A stretch of DNA of 64,000 nucleotides, from the NCBI RefSeq assembly GCF_040448695.1, contig NZ_CP159307.1, positions 1,550,001-1,614,000 on the forward strand. Direction: 5' to 3'. Below the pieces are notes generated by a model. That model ran no database searches. It saw only the letters and a program-made list of their open reading frames with translations, and had not been told where the DNA came from. Each line of letters starts with the position of its first letter. Within the stretch, counting starts at the first letter, position 1. A program made the position numbers and the translations under genes. This document shows, piece by piece, positions 25,880 through 33,964 of this stretch. Source of the stretch: Dehalogenimonas sp. 4OHTPN (GTDB taxonomy: Bacteria; Chloroflexota; Dehalococcoidia; Dehalococcoidales; Dehalococcoidaceae).

Positions 25880-27085
25880 TTACAGCTGCCCGTACATTGA
25901 GTACATAGAGGAAACCAGGGCGACGGCGATGAAAGCGACAATCAGGCCGATGATCACGGTCATGGCGGGCTGGATGAGGCCTATGGCGGCCTTGATGCGG
26001 TCGTCGGCTTCCATATCATAGGTGTGGGCGACGGTGGAGAGGGTGTCGTCCAGTTTACCGGTTTCCTCACCGACGCCGACCATCTGCACCATCATCGGCA
26101 GGAAGACCTTGCGGCGGGTCATGGGGCCAGAGAGGCCTTCGCCGCGGATGAGTTCCTTCTGGACCTCGCCGATTGCCTCGCCGATAATCTTGTTAGAGGT
26201 GGCATTCCCGGCCTGGGCCATGATTTCAGGCAGCGGCAGGCCGGCGCGGAACAGCAGGGCGATGGTCTGGGAGGCGCGGGAAAGCTCCGAAAGCTGGATG
26301 ATGCGGCCGATGACGGGCATCTTCAGCATGGCTTTGTCCACGTTGTAGCGGCCGATGGGGGTGCGCATCCACATGATGAGGGCGATGACGCCGAGGACCA
26401 GGGCGCCGAGGATGTAGATGCCCCACTGGGTGGAGAAATCAGTCACGGCGATGAGGATGCGGGTGGCGGTGGGGAGCTCGGTGCCGAGCTGCCGGTAGAG
26501 GTCGGTGAAAGTGGGCAGGACGAAGATCATCAGGATGGAAACGACGATCACGGCCACCACGGCGACGACCACCGGGTAGGTCATGGCGCTTTTAATCTTT
26601 TTCTGGGTCTCGTTCATGCGGGACATGAAGTCCGCCATGTTGCGGAGGACGGTCTCAAGGTTGCCGCCCTGCTCGCCGGCGGAGAGGACGCGGTGGAACA
26701 GCGGCGAGAAGGCTTTGGGATGCTTGCTCATGGCGGCGGAAAGGGAGGAGCCGCCGCGGATGTCGTTGGCGACGGCCGAGAGCACTTTTTTGAAGGTGGC
26801 GTTGGTGGTCTGCTCCTGCAGCAGTTCCAGAGAGGTCACGATATCGGTGCCGGACTCTAAAAGCAGCGCCAGCTGGCGGGAAAAAAGGATGATTTCACCC
26901 AGCTTGACCTTGGGGGTGAACATCGAGGAACCGGCCGCAGAGAACAACTTGGATTGGGATTTGAGCGAAAGCACCTGGTAGCCGTTGTGGTGCAGCAGTT
27001 TGGCCGCGGCGTCGCGGTCAACGGCCGAGATTTTACCCTGCACCAGCTTGCGGTCCTGAGCATAGGCCACGTAAGCGAAGTTCAT
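25880..27085 (-). CDS. pilC: Type IV pilus inner-membrane platform protein PilC
   Basis: 401 residues of the GspF/PilC family: two related halves, each a cytoplasmic helical bundle followed by membrane segments (ILFSRQLALLLESGTDIVTSLELLQ and LSRASQTIALLFRAGLPLPEIMAQAG; membrane helices at VVVAVVAVIVVSILMIFVLP and MTVIIGLIVAFIAVALVSSMY). It couples the PilB and PilT motors to pilin insertion. It overlaps the following minor pilin frame. Confidence 0.94.
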   Translation of the reverse strand: MNFAYVAYAQDRKLVQGKISAVDRDAAAKLLHHNGYQVLSLKSQSKLFSAAGSSMFTPKVKLGEIILFSRQLALLLESGTDIVTSLELLQEQTTNATFKKVLSAVANDIRGGSSLSAAMSKHPKAFSPLFHRVLSAGEQGGNLETVLRNMADFMSRMNETQKKIKSAMTYPVVVAVVAVIVVSILMIFVLPTFTDLYRQLGTELPTATRILIAVTDFSTQWGIYILGALVLGVIALIMWMRTPIGRYNVDKAMLKMPVIGRIIQLSELSRASQTIALLFRAGLPLPEIMAQAGNATSNKIIGEAIGEVQKELIRGEGLSGPMTRRKVFLPMMVQMVGVGEETGKLDDTLSTVAHTYDMEADDRIKAAIGLIQPAMTVIIGLIVAFIAVALVSSMYSMYGQL

Positions 27086-27210
27086 CTGTTCACCCTTCGA
27101 TGGTCTTCATCATTAAACAACGTTTCCACTAGCGATATGTCACCATTCAATCTATTATACAACGCGCCGCAATCGTTTTTACGATGTAGTCAAAATTACT
27201 ACAGAAGTAA
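27086..27210. other. Intergenic gap between pilB and pilC
   Basis: 125 bp. It contains TGTAGTCAAAA (around 27184-27194), the same 11-mer found in the pilin upstream region near 18695, but no clear promoter or terminator. Confidence 0.3.
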
Positions 27211-29670
27211 TTAGTACTGCTCTTCCGGCGAATAAGCGCTCCTCAATATTTCCGACGGCGTGGTGATGCCTTCTTTCACTTTGAGCATGCCGTCCTTCAT
27301 CATGGTCACCATGCCCTCGCGGATGGCCTGGGCGCGGATGTCGGCAGAGCCGGCGCCGTCCAGCAGCATCCGTTTAAGTGTCTCAGAAAAATACATGATC
27401 TCAAAGACGCCGACCCGGCCCAGATAACCGGTATAGGCGCAGGATTTGCAGCCGGTGCCGTAAGTGAACTTGGCACGCTTTTCGCCGGTTTCCCGCTCAT
27501 AAGCCACCTGTTCGATGACTGGGGCCTCGACCTGATGCGAGCAGTAGGGGCAGATGCGGCGCACCATGCGCTGGGCGACGACGCCGATGATAGCCGAGGA
27601 GATGAGGAAGGGCTCGACGCCAAGGTCGATCAACCGGAAAAGCACGCCGACGGTATCGTTGGCATGGATGGAAGACAGCATCAGGTGACCGGTCAGGGCC
27701 GCCTGGACGCCGATGTTGGCCGTCTCGGCGTCGCGGACCTCGCCGACCAGGATGACGTCCGGGTCGAGCCGGAGAATGCTGCGCAGGCCAGAGGCGAAAG
27801 TGATGCCGGCCTGGACGTTGACCTGAATCTGGTTGATATCCTTAAACCGGTATTCGGCCGGGTCTTCAACCGTGATGACGTTCCTGGTTTTGGTATCTAT
27901 CGAAGAGAGCGAGGCGTACAGGGTGGTCGTCTTGCCGGCGCCGGTGGGGCCGGAAATGAGGATCATGCCGTAGGGTATGCGCAGCATGTTCTCGTATTTG
28001 GCCAGCGACTCCTTGTTGAAACCGAGCTGGGACAGCTGCATCAGCCCGCGGGATTTGTCCAGAAGCCGGAGCACCGACATCTCGCCGTGGACGGTGGGGG
28101 CGGTGGCGACGCGGATATCGATGGTGCGGCCACCGGCCTGGGTGGAAAACTGGCCGTCCTGGGCGTGATGATGGTCGGCGATATTGAGCGATGAAAGAAT
28201 CTTGATGCGCGAAATGATGGCGCGCTGCACCGAAATGGGCAGGCTCATCATTTCCTGGAGCGAACCGTCGATGCGGAAACGCACCCGCATCCGCTCTTCA
28301 TCCGGCTCCAGGTGGATGTCCGATGCCCGCGCCTTGACCGCTTCTTCGATAATCAGGTTGAGCGCCTGGGCCAGCGGCGCATCCACGGCGGCATCCATGG
28401 CCAGCTTTTCATCGGTAGCGTCGGCGGAGAAGGACATCCGGGACAGGAATTTATCGACCTCACCATAGCCCTTGTAGTTGAAGTCGATGGCTTCCCTGAG
28501 TTCTTTTTCATCGGCCGGCAGCGCCTTGACCCGCCGCTTGGAGTAAGCGGTGAGGGCTTCCAGAGCCAGGATGTCCGAGGGGTTAGCCATGGCAACCTCA
28601 ATGGTGTTGCCGGAGATCCTGACGGGAATGGCGTTGTAACGCCGGGCCATGATTTCGGGGATGATTTTTAAAGCCTCGGCTGAAGGCAGCTGCCGCAGTT
28701 CCCGTCCCAGCTTGCCGTTTTCAGACGCCCTGGCTTCCCCATTGGCGGCAGGTTTGACATCAGACGGCGGCGCGGCAGGCTTAGTCTCAGCCGCCTCGGG
28801 TTTTGCAGCCTCGGCGGCGCCGGCGATTGATTTAACATCGGCCGGCGCGGCCGGCTCTACCGCAACGGCTTTAACTTTATCCGCTGTGTCTGCAGAGCTT
28901 TCGGATTTCGCCTTCGCTGTCAGGGCGCCGAGTTCAATGATGCGGATCTTCTGGCTCTCGGCAAACCGGGCCGCTTCCTCCGACAGGATCGCCGGGGTGG
29001 CGATGAATTTGGAATTGATGCGCGCGTCGTAAGCCTTGGTATCAAAGAGCGCGATTTCTTCCAGGTTCAGCGTGGGTCCATGTTCAAAAACATCAATGCC
29101 GAGCCGATGCTCCTGGGTGCCGTTCTGCCTGGCTACCAGATCAAAGGTATGCTGGATGCCGCTGCGGCCGGTCAGCTTGGCGTGCTCCTCGACCTTATAA
29201 CCGGTTTTTTTCAGCGTTTTGATGAGGTCAGCCCGGTCGGTGAATTTCAGAGGGCGGTCGAGGACAATGGGCGGCTCCGGCGTCCCGGTATCTTCCTGGA
29301 GCAGCACCTGCAGGGAGGCTTCATCAAACATCTGCACTTTCTGGCTGTCGGCGAATTCCTGGACCTGTTTGGCCAGATTGGTCGGCAGGATGACGGCCCG
29401 CTCCGAGATGCCGGCGTCATAGGTCTTGTTGGCGAAGGTGAAAACCGCCGCTTCAGCCGAAGAGCGGTCGGTTATCCCGTTCAGAACGGCGAAGGCGATA
29501 GTGCGGCTGGCAAAACCATCATCACGGCGGGCCAGCAGGTCAAAAGAATGTTCCAGCCCGGAGCGGCCCTGAAGTTTGGCCTGCTCCGTGACCTCATAGC
29601 CCTGGCCGCGCATATAATTGGCCAGGCGGTTTCCGATATTCTTGTTTTCTGAAGTTTTAATGGCGGGCAT
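27211..29670 (-). CDS. pilB: Pilus extension ATPase PilB with two N-terminal nuclease-fold domains
   Basis: 819 residues. Residues 330-815 are a normal PilB/GspE: N1E-like domain, Walker A GPTGAGKTT (574-582), Asp box VITVEDPAEYRF, ILVGEVRDAETANIG, and a C-terminal zinc site (ICPYCSH, GCKSCAYTGYLGR). Residues ~12-125 and ~147-250 are a tandem duplication of an Mrr-like nuclease fold: LANYMRGQGYEVTEQ with GRSGLEHSFDLLARR, and LIKTLKKTGYKVEEH with GRSGIQHTFDLVARQ. The usual ExK strand reads IAFAVLN and LGIDVFEHG, so catalysis seems lost. An Ala/Pro-rich linker (250-325) follows. Confidence 0.93.
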   Translation of the reverse strand: MPAIKTSENKNIGNRLANYMRGQGYEVTEQAKLQGRSGLEHSFDLLARRDDGFASRTIAFAVLNGITDRSSAEAAVFTFANKTYDAGISERAVILPTNLAKQVQEFADSQKVQMFDEASLQVLLQEDTGTPEPPIVLDRPLKFTDRADLIKTLKKTGYKVEEHAKLTGRSGIQHTFDLVARQNGTQEHRLGIDVFEHGPTLNLEEIALFDTKAYDARINSKFIATPAILSEEAARFAESQKIRIIELGALTAKAKSESSADTADKVKAVAVEPAAPADVKSIAGAAEAAKPEAAETKPAAPPSDVKPAANGEARASENGKLGRELRQLPSAEALKIIPEIMARRYNAIPVRISGNTIEVAMANPSDILALEALTAYSKRRVKALPADEKELREAIDFNYKGYGEVDKFLSRMSFSADATDEKLAMDAAVDAPLAQALNLIIEEAVKARASDIHLEPDEERMRVRFRIDGSLQEMMSLPISVQRAIISRIKILSSLNIADHHHAQDGQFSTQAGGRTIDIRVATAPTVHGEMSVLRLLDKSRGLMQLSQLGFNKESLAKYENMLRIPYGMILISGPTGAGKTTTLYASLSSIDTKTRNVITVEDPAEYRFKDINQIQVNVQAGITFASGLRSILRLDPDVILVGEVRDAETANIGVQAALTGHLMLSSIHANDTVGVLFRLIDLGVEPFLISSAIIGVVAQRMVRRICPYCSHQVEAPVIEQVAYERETGEKRAKFTYGTGCKSCAYTGYLGRVGVFEIMYFSETLKRMLLDGAGSADIRAQAIREGMVTMMKDGMLKVKEGITTPSEILRSAYSPEEQY

Positions 29671-29742
29671 TCAGGCTTTCCTTCGACTTAATAATCAAAC
29701 ACCGGTTGATTATACTTCAATTGCCTGACAGTTGCGATTGCC

Positions 29743-30432
29743 TCATCCTGCCGCCGGCTCTCTGCCCAGCGGAATGTAGCCGCGGCGGATAGCCAGGACG
29801 GCGGCGTGAGCCCGGTCGTTGGCGTTCAACTTGCGCAGAATGGCTGAAATATGGTTTTTGATGGTCTGCTCCGATATTTTGAGAGCCGCGGCGATCTGTT
29901 TATTGGTATGGCCTTCGGTGACATGGATAAGTATCTGGCGCTCGCGCTGAGTCAGCGGGGCGACAACGTCGAGCCCGGCGTCAATCTCATTCAGTTCCTG
30001 GAACTGCCTCAACACCTGCTCGGCGATCGTCGGCCTGGTGGTCAGCAGTTCGTTAATGGGATATTCACCCCGGGACGCCCGGTCGATAGTTTCCAGCAGC
30101 TCAACGGCAGTGGTGCTTTTCTTCAGGCAGGCCACGGCGGCGGTGCGGATGACATCGAACAATTCAGTGTCGTTGGGATCTGGAGACAGGATAATGACGC
30201 GGGTATTTGGGAAATAGCGGACGATTTTCCGGCCGAGTTCAAGGCCGTTGGAGGTGGTCAGGTCTGAGCCGAGGAGCACGATCTCCGGCAGCACCGCCTC
30301 TATCGCCTCCAGCGGATCCTGGTTGGGATCGCACTCCAGTACTTCCAGATTCGGCCGCCCTTCCAGTGCCCGCGCCACCCCGGCGCGAAAAAAAGGCTGC
30401 TCATCGCAGATCATAACCTTAGTTCTATTCAT
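29743..30432 (-). CDS. NarL/LuxR-type regulator with a degenerate receiver
   Basis: 229 residues. The receiver (1-120) keeps an acidic D10/E11 and K104 but has Gly55 where the phospho-accepting Asp belongs (IVLLGSDL rather than LLD). The C terminus (~158-222) is a LuxR HTH: LTQRERQILIHVTEGHTNKQIAAALKISEQTIKNHISAILRKL. It overlaps the BldC-like gene by 8 bp and heads the pil operon, so it probably regulates pilus genes independently of phosphorylation. Confidence 0.88.
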   Translation of the reverse strand: MNRTKVMICDEQPFFRAGVARALEGRPNLEVLECDPNQDPLEAIEAVLPEIVLLGSDLTTSNGLELGRKIVRYFPNTRVIILSPDPNDTELFDVIRTAAVACLKKSTTAVELLETIDRASRGEYPINELLTTRPTIAEQVLRQFQELNEIDAGLDVVAPLTQRERQILIHVTEGHTNKQIAAALKISEQTIKNHISAILRKLNANDRAHAAVLAIRRGYIPLGREPAAG

Positions 30433-30670
30433 CAGCGGCTCCGTTCATCTCCTGGGATTCGCCCTCACCGTTTTGGTTGCTGTGGCCGGCTAAAAACTCC
30501 TCGATGTCCTCGCGCCGGAAGCGGCGGTCACCCCTGGGGCCGAGCTGGTAGGCTTTAAGCGTGCCCTGATTGCTCCAGCGCCGAACGGTGTTGATATGCA
30601 CGTTCAGAATGGCGGCCACCTCGGTGGTAGTCAGCATAGGCGTTACCGGCGCCCGGTTGGCATTCACCAT
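30425..30670 (-). CDS. BldC/excisionase-like small HTH regulator
   Basis: 81 residues with a MerR-like HTH: LTTTEVAAILNVHINTVRRWSNQGTLKAYQLGPRGDRRFRREDIEEFL. The basic wing RGDRRFRR matches the BldC group of DNA binders. A Ser/Glu/Asn-rich tail follows. It is the first gene of the minus-strand unit with the NarL-like regulator and pilB, and lies behind a tract of short repeats (30680-30775). Its HTH is related to the one fused to the receiver at 16550-17092. Confidence 0.85.
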   Translation of the reverse strand: MVNANRAPVTPMLTTTEVAAILNVHINTVRRWSNQGTLKAYQLGPRGDRRFRREDIEEFLAGHSNQNGEGESQEMNGAADE

Positions 30671-30675
30671 AATCT

Positions 30676-30776
30676 AAACCTTTCTTTACCTAACTATATA
30701 TCACTATTCGGTACTATTGCGCATTGTACCTCAACGAATACTACCTAACAATACCTCTTTAGTACTATTTTTCCCA
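30676..30776 (-). promoter_or_regulatory. Iterated short repeats upstream of the BldC-like gene
   Basis: Minus strand: AATAGTAC occurs twice, and AGGTA-type half sites (GAGGTATT, TAGGTAGT, GAGGTACA, TAGGTAAA) recur every 10-25 bp, in a stretch more AT-rich than its surroundings. BldC-type proteins are known to bind head-to-tail direct repeats, so this is a candidate autoregulatory operator. Confidence 0.45.
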
Positions 30777-30782
30777 GGATGT

Positions 30783-30811
30783 TTGCGTCTCCGCATTCGG
30801 CGGGGCATAAT
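30783..30811 (+). promoter_or_regulatory. Promoter of the LacD-like aldolase gene
   Basis: -35 TTGCGT (30783-30788), 17-bp spacer, -10 CATAAT (30806-30811). The predicted start of transcription falls on or next to the ATG at 30818, suggesting a leaderless mRNA. Confidence 0.5.
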
Positions 30812-30817
30812 GAGACC

Positions 30818-31807
30818 ATGTACTTTAGTTTGAGCCCGGGCAAAGCTAGAGGCCTAAGACAGATCTCCGGAGCCGGCGGCAGATTCACCATGGCCGCGAT
30901 GGACCATCGCGGCTCGCTGGAACACGAACTGTGCGCCGCCTCCGCCCAGGGCTGCTACAACGATATGGCGGATTTCAAAATGGACCTGTGCGCCGCCCTG
31001 GCCCCTCATGCCAGCGCCGTTCTGCTTGACCCTATTTTCGGCGCCGCCCAGGCGATCAGCCGCGATGTCCTGCCGAAAAGCGCCGGCTTACTGGTTAGCG
31101 TTGAAGCCACCGGGTATCAGGGCGATCAAACAGCCCGCCGGAGCCGTATTCTTGACGGTTGGGGGGTTGCTAAAATCAAACGGCTCGGTGCCTCAGCGGT
31201 CAAGATGCTGACTTACTTCAGACCGGATTCCGGGGATTTAGCCGCAGACCAGTTGGAGCTGGTGGCGGAAGTAGCGAAGGAATGCCAGAAACACGATATC
31301 CCCTTCCTGGTGGAACCGGTATCTTATCCGCTGCAAGGCGAAAGCGCGGCGGCATTTGCCTCGAAGAAGACATCCATCGTCGTTGAGACAGCCCGCCTGA
31401 TGACCGGCTTGCCGATAGATGTCCTGAAAGCTGAATTCCCCGCCGACATCAGCCTTAATTCCGACGACAAGGCATTGACTGACGCCTGCCGGAGTCTTGA
31501 CGCCGCCGCAAGCAAACCCTGGGTGATACTCTCAGGCGGAGCGAGTTACGAGGTATTCCGGCGCCAGGTTGAATTCGCCTGCCGCGCCGGGGCTTCCGGA
31601 TTCCTAGCCGGGCGGGCCCTCTGGCAGGAAGCCGTTGCCATTGGCAACCGCATTGAGCGCCGGCGTTTCCTGGAAACTGTCGCCGCCCGGCGACTCATGG
31701 AAATAAGCTCTTTCGCGGAAACGCTAGGCCAGCCATGGTACCAAAAAATAGGTCTGGCTGGGGATCAATTATTCGATGTCAACGCCGAATGGTACCGTAA
31801 CTACTGA
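30818..31807 (+). CDS. LacD/DeoC-family class I aldolase (tagatose-bisphosphate aldolase-like)
   Basis: 329 residues from ATG 30818; the open frame reaches back to 30779 but the -10 box lies inside that part. Motifs: FTMAAMDHRGSL near the N terminus, the strand AVLLDPIFGA, AKIKRLGASAVKMLTYFRPD with the likely Schiff-base Lys, PFLVEPVSYPL and WVILSGGASYEVFRRQV. LacD enzymes split tagatose-1,6-bisphosphate; many have relaxed specificity, so a role in hexose-phosphate formation is as likely. Ends overlapping the next gene tail to tail by 7 bp. Confidence 0.82.
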   Translation: MYFSLSPGKARGLRQISGAGGRFTMAAMDHRGSLEHELCAASAQGCYNDMADFKMDLCAALAPHASAVLLDPIFGAAQAISRDVLPKSAGLLVSVEATGYQGDQTARRSRILDGWGVAKIKRLGASAVKMLTYFRPDSGDLAADQLELVAEVAKECQKHDIPFLVEPVSYPLQGESAAAFASKKTSIVVETARLMTGLPIDVLKAEFPADISLNSDDKALTDACRSLDAAASKPWVILSGGASYEVFRRQVEFACRAGASGFLAGRALWQEAVAIGNRIERRRFLETVAARRLMEISSFAETLGQPWYQKIGLAGDQLFDVNAEWYRNY

Positions 31808-32934
31808 CGGCGCCGCAGGACCTTAACGGCATCGCCATCTCGTTCAACCCCACCGACCAGGGTCATCTCAACAAGGATTTCAGACAGCCGGGAAATTTCT
31901 GCCAACCGCATGCGGATTTCAATACCCGCTGATCCGCCGCTGAGAAATAACAAGCTGGCATTTGGGATCTGGGTTAAATTATCGCGGAAGGCAGTCACAT
32001 CGCCGGCGCTGAAGCCGCTTAACTTAAGAGTGTAATCCCCCGGTAAAAATTCCCCGAGATCCGATTGTAACTCCGTTGTGCCCTCTCCGGAGGCTAACTC
32101 CGCTTCTTTATTCTCGGTTTTCTTTTGTTCTGCGAAGCGGGCGGCTTTTTTTTCTTTAGCCATCATCCGTGCCTGCTGCCTGGCTTCTTCCTCGGCGGCA
32201 GCCCTGGATGCGGCTTCCTCCTTAGCTTTGGCAGCGGATTCTAGGCGGGCGATTCGGTCAGCGTCTTGCTGCCGCCGTTTCTCGGCTTCGGCTGCCTTCT
32301 TTTCTTCCTCAAGCTTCCGGCGGGCCTCCAGCCTGCTTTGAGCTTCAGCCTCGCGGCGCTGGCGGGCTTCAAGCTCAGCCCTTTGTTTGGCTTCACGTTC
32401 CGCCAGTTTTTTCGCCTCAGCTTCGGCTTTGCGCTGCGCTTCGGCATCAGCGCGGGCTTTGGCTTCAGTTTCCAAACGAGCCTGCTTCTCCGCTTCAGCC
32501 TGAAGAAAAGCCTGGCGCTCACTTGCTTTAGCTTCTTCCCGGGCTTGCTTCTCAGCCTCGCGGCGCTGCTGTTTTTCAACTTCCGCCTGATGCCTGGCTT
32601 CACGCTCGGCTCTGATTCTGGCGGCTTCTTCCTCCCTGGCCTTCTCGGCGGCCTCTCGCCTGGCCCGGGCTTCAGCATCGCGGCGTTCTCGTTCGGCTAT
32701 ACGCGCCTGCTCCTGCTCCCGCAACCGGTTTGCCGCAGCCTCAGCCTCAGCGCGGCGGCGGGCGTTCTCTTCTTCCTTAGCCTGCCGGCGAAGCAGTTCC
32801 TTTTGCTCCCGGGCAGCCGCCTGGGCAGCGGTGCGGATTTCCGCCTTTAATTCCGTGGACTCACGGCGGACCGCGTTTTCATCGGTTATTTCACTTGGCG
32901 GAAGGCTGGGATTGTCATCGCGGCTCTGATCCAA
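31801..32934 (-). CDS. Long charged single-alpha-helix protein with a small C-terminal domain
   Basis: 377 residues. Residues ~25-285 are an almost unbroken run of Glu, Lys, Arg, Ala and Gln in 4- and 7-residue patterns (REAEKQAREEAKA, RAELEARQRREAEAQ), typical of a stable single alpha helix or TolA-like rod. Residues ~300-377 form a compact alpha/beta domain (LKLSGFSAGDVTAFRDNLTQIP; IEIRMRLAEISRLSEILVEM). No signal peptide or membrane helix. TTG start at 32934 with AGGGGAC ahead and a consensus promoter. Function unknown. Confidence 0.75.
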   Translation of the reverse strand: MDQSRDDNPSLPPSEITDENAVRRESTELKAEIRTAAQAAAREQKELLRRQAKEEENARRRAEAEAAANRLREQEQARIAERERRDAEARARREAAEKAREEEAARIRAEREARHQAEVEKQQRREAEKQAREEAKASERQAFLQAEAEKQARLETEAKARADAEAQRKAEAEAKKLAEREAKQRAELEARQRREAEAQSRLEARRKLEEEKKAAEAEKRRQQDADRIARLESAAKAKEEAASRAAAEEEARQQARMMAKEKKAARFAEQKKTENKEAELASGEGTTELQSDLGEFLPGDYTLKLSGFSAGDVTAFRDNLTQIPNASLLFLSGGSAGIEIRMRLAEISRLSEILVEMTLVGGVERDGDAVKVLRRRQ

Positions 32935-32976
32935 AATGGTCCCCCTAGCGGGTTTATGAGGGCTTCCCCCAGCGAA

Positions 32977-33005
32977 AGTATATGGCGATAAGGGGGCAGT
33001 GTCAA
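32977..33005 (-). promoter_or_regulatory. Promoter of the single-helix protein gene
   Basis: Minus strand: -35 TTGACA (33000-33005), 17-bp spacer, -10 TATACT (32977-32982). Near-consensus and so probably strong. Confidence 0.65.
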
Positions 33006-33015
33006 TCGGTAGCTT

Positions 33016-33035
33016 CTCCAGGATGGTTCCTGGAG
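33016..33035. terminator. Short hairpin between two minus-strand genes
   Basis: 8-bp perfect stem CTCCAGGA / TCCTGGAG around TGGT, about 75 bp after the DUF5667 stop. No T-tract, so a weak call. Confidence 0.35.
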
Positions 33036-33109
33036 TTGACTATTAGTGAAGCGATGAAGCGGAAATCAAATAGAACGGGGTGGCTCAGGGATTCTTAGGC
33101 GGTATGGGA

Positions 33110-33964
33110 TCAATCTTCTATCGACAGCAGCCAGTCGTAGCCGTTGCGGACCGCAGCGATAGCCTTCTCCAGAGCCGCCTGAACGGCGGCGGAACCGCCG
33201 GCCGGGGTGTTGGACAGGGTGTCAAGCTGCTGATTGGCATAATCGGCAAGGGACGCATCCTGCGAAGAACGCGCGGTAACCGGTACGGAAGCTCCGGGGG
33301 GTTGGACAACATTCGGCGGTTCAGGACTCCCGGCAATAGTCGCGTCCTGAGATTTTTCAGGTCCGAAAGACGGCATGGTGAGCATCCCCGAGTCAGTGCT
33401 GCCGGTTTTGATTGCGGCAGCGGCGGTGAAGTTGTTTTCGATGCGGCTAACAACTTCAATAATAGTTTGGGCATCGCCTTTGCCGGCGAGGTATACGATT
33501 TCTGCCACGCGCCGGTCATTCAGAGCGGTATACAAATCCAACTTGGCGCCGGACGGGATGGGAAGGCTGACCAGCGCCTCTTCGAGAGACAATTTCAACG
33601 GATAAAGGACCTGGTCCGGCATCGCCCCGGAGGCGGCATAGGCAACACCCCCGCCGGCCAGCGTCAGCCCCATTACGAAAGTGGCGACAGCATTGGCCCA
33701 CCCGAAGCGCCAGAAAGGCTTGGCCTGACGGCGGGACAATTCAGCCATACGTTCGTTCAGAGCGTACCGGATTCGCATTCTGGCGCCGGCCGGCGGAGCT
33801 ACGGCGGCAGCCCTGGAAATATCCAGCGAAGTCAACAGCAGGCTTTCCAGTTCAGCGGCATACTCCGGATATCTTTCCAGGCAGCTGGCCACGGTGGCTC
33901 GGCCGCTGGCCACTTCCTCCAGGCAGTCGTTGAAAATCTGGTCTATGCCAATGTTCTGTTTCAT
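33110..33964 (-). CDS. DUF5667 membrane protein, likely partner of the ECF sigma factor
   Basis: 284 residues: N-terminal helical part (IDQIFNDCLEEVASGRATVASCLERYPEYAAELESLL), one membrane helix (NAVATFVMGLTLAGGGVAYAASG, ~95-117), then the DUF5667 domain (PDQVLYPLKLSLEEALVSL ... YTALNDRRVAEIVYLAGKGD), and a Pro/Ser/Thr-rich tail. Its start overlaps the sigma-factor stop (ATGA). Position and topology suggest it senses an outside signal and holds the sigma factor, like an anti-sigma factor. Confidence 0.82.
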   Translation of the reverse strand: MKQNIGIDQIFNDCLEEVASGRATVASCLERYPEYAAELESLLLTSLDISRAAAVAPPAGARMRIRYALNERMAELSRRQAKPFWRFGWANAVATFVMGLTLAGGGVAYAASGAMPDQVLYPLKLSLEEALVSLPIPSGAKLDLYTALNDRRVAEIVYLAGKGDAQTIIEVVSRIENNFTAAAAIKTGSTDSGMLTMPSFGPEKSQDATIAGSPEPPNVVQPPGASVPVTARSSQDASLADYANQQLDTLSNTPAGGSAAVQAALEKAIAAVRNGYDWLLSIED

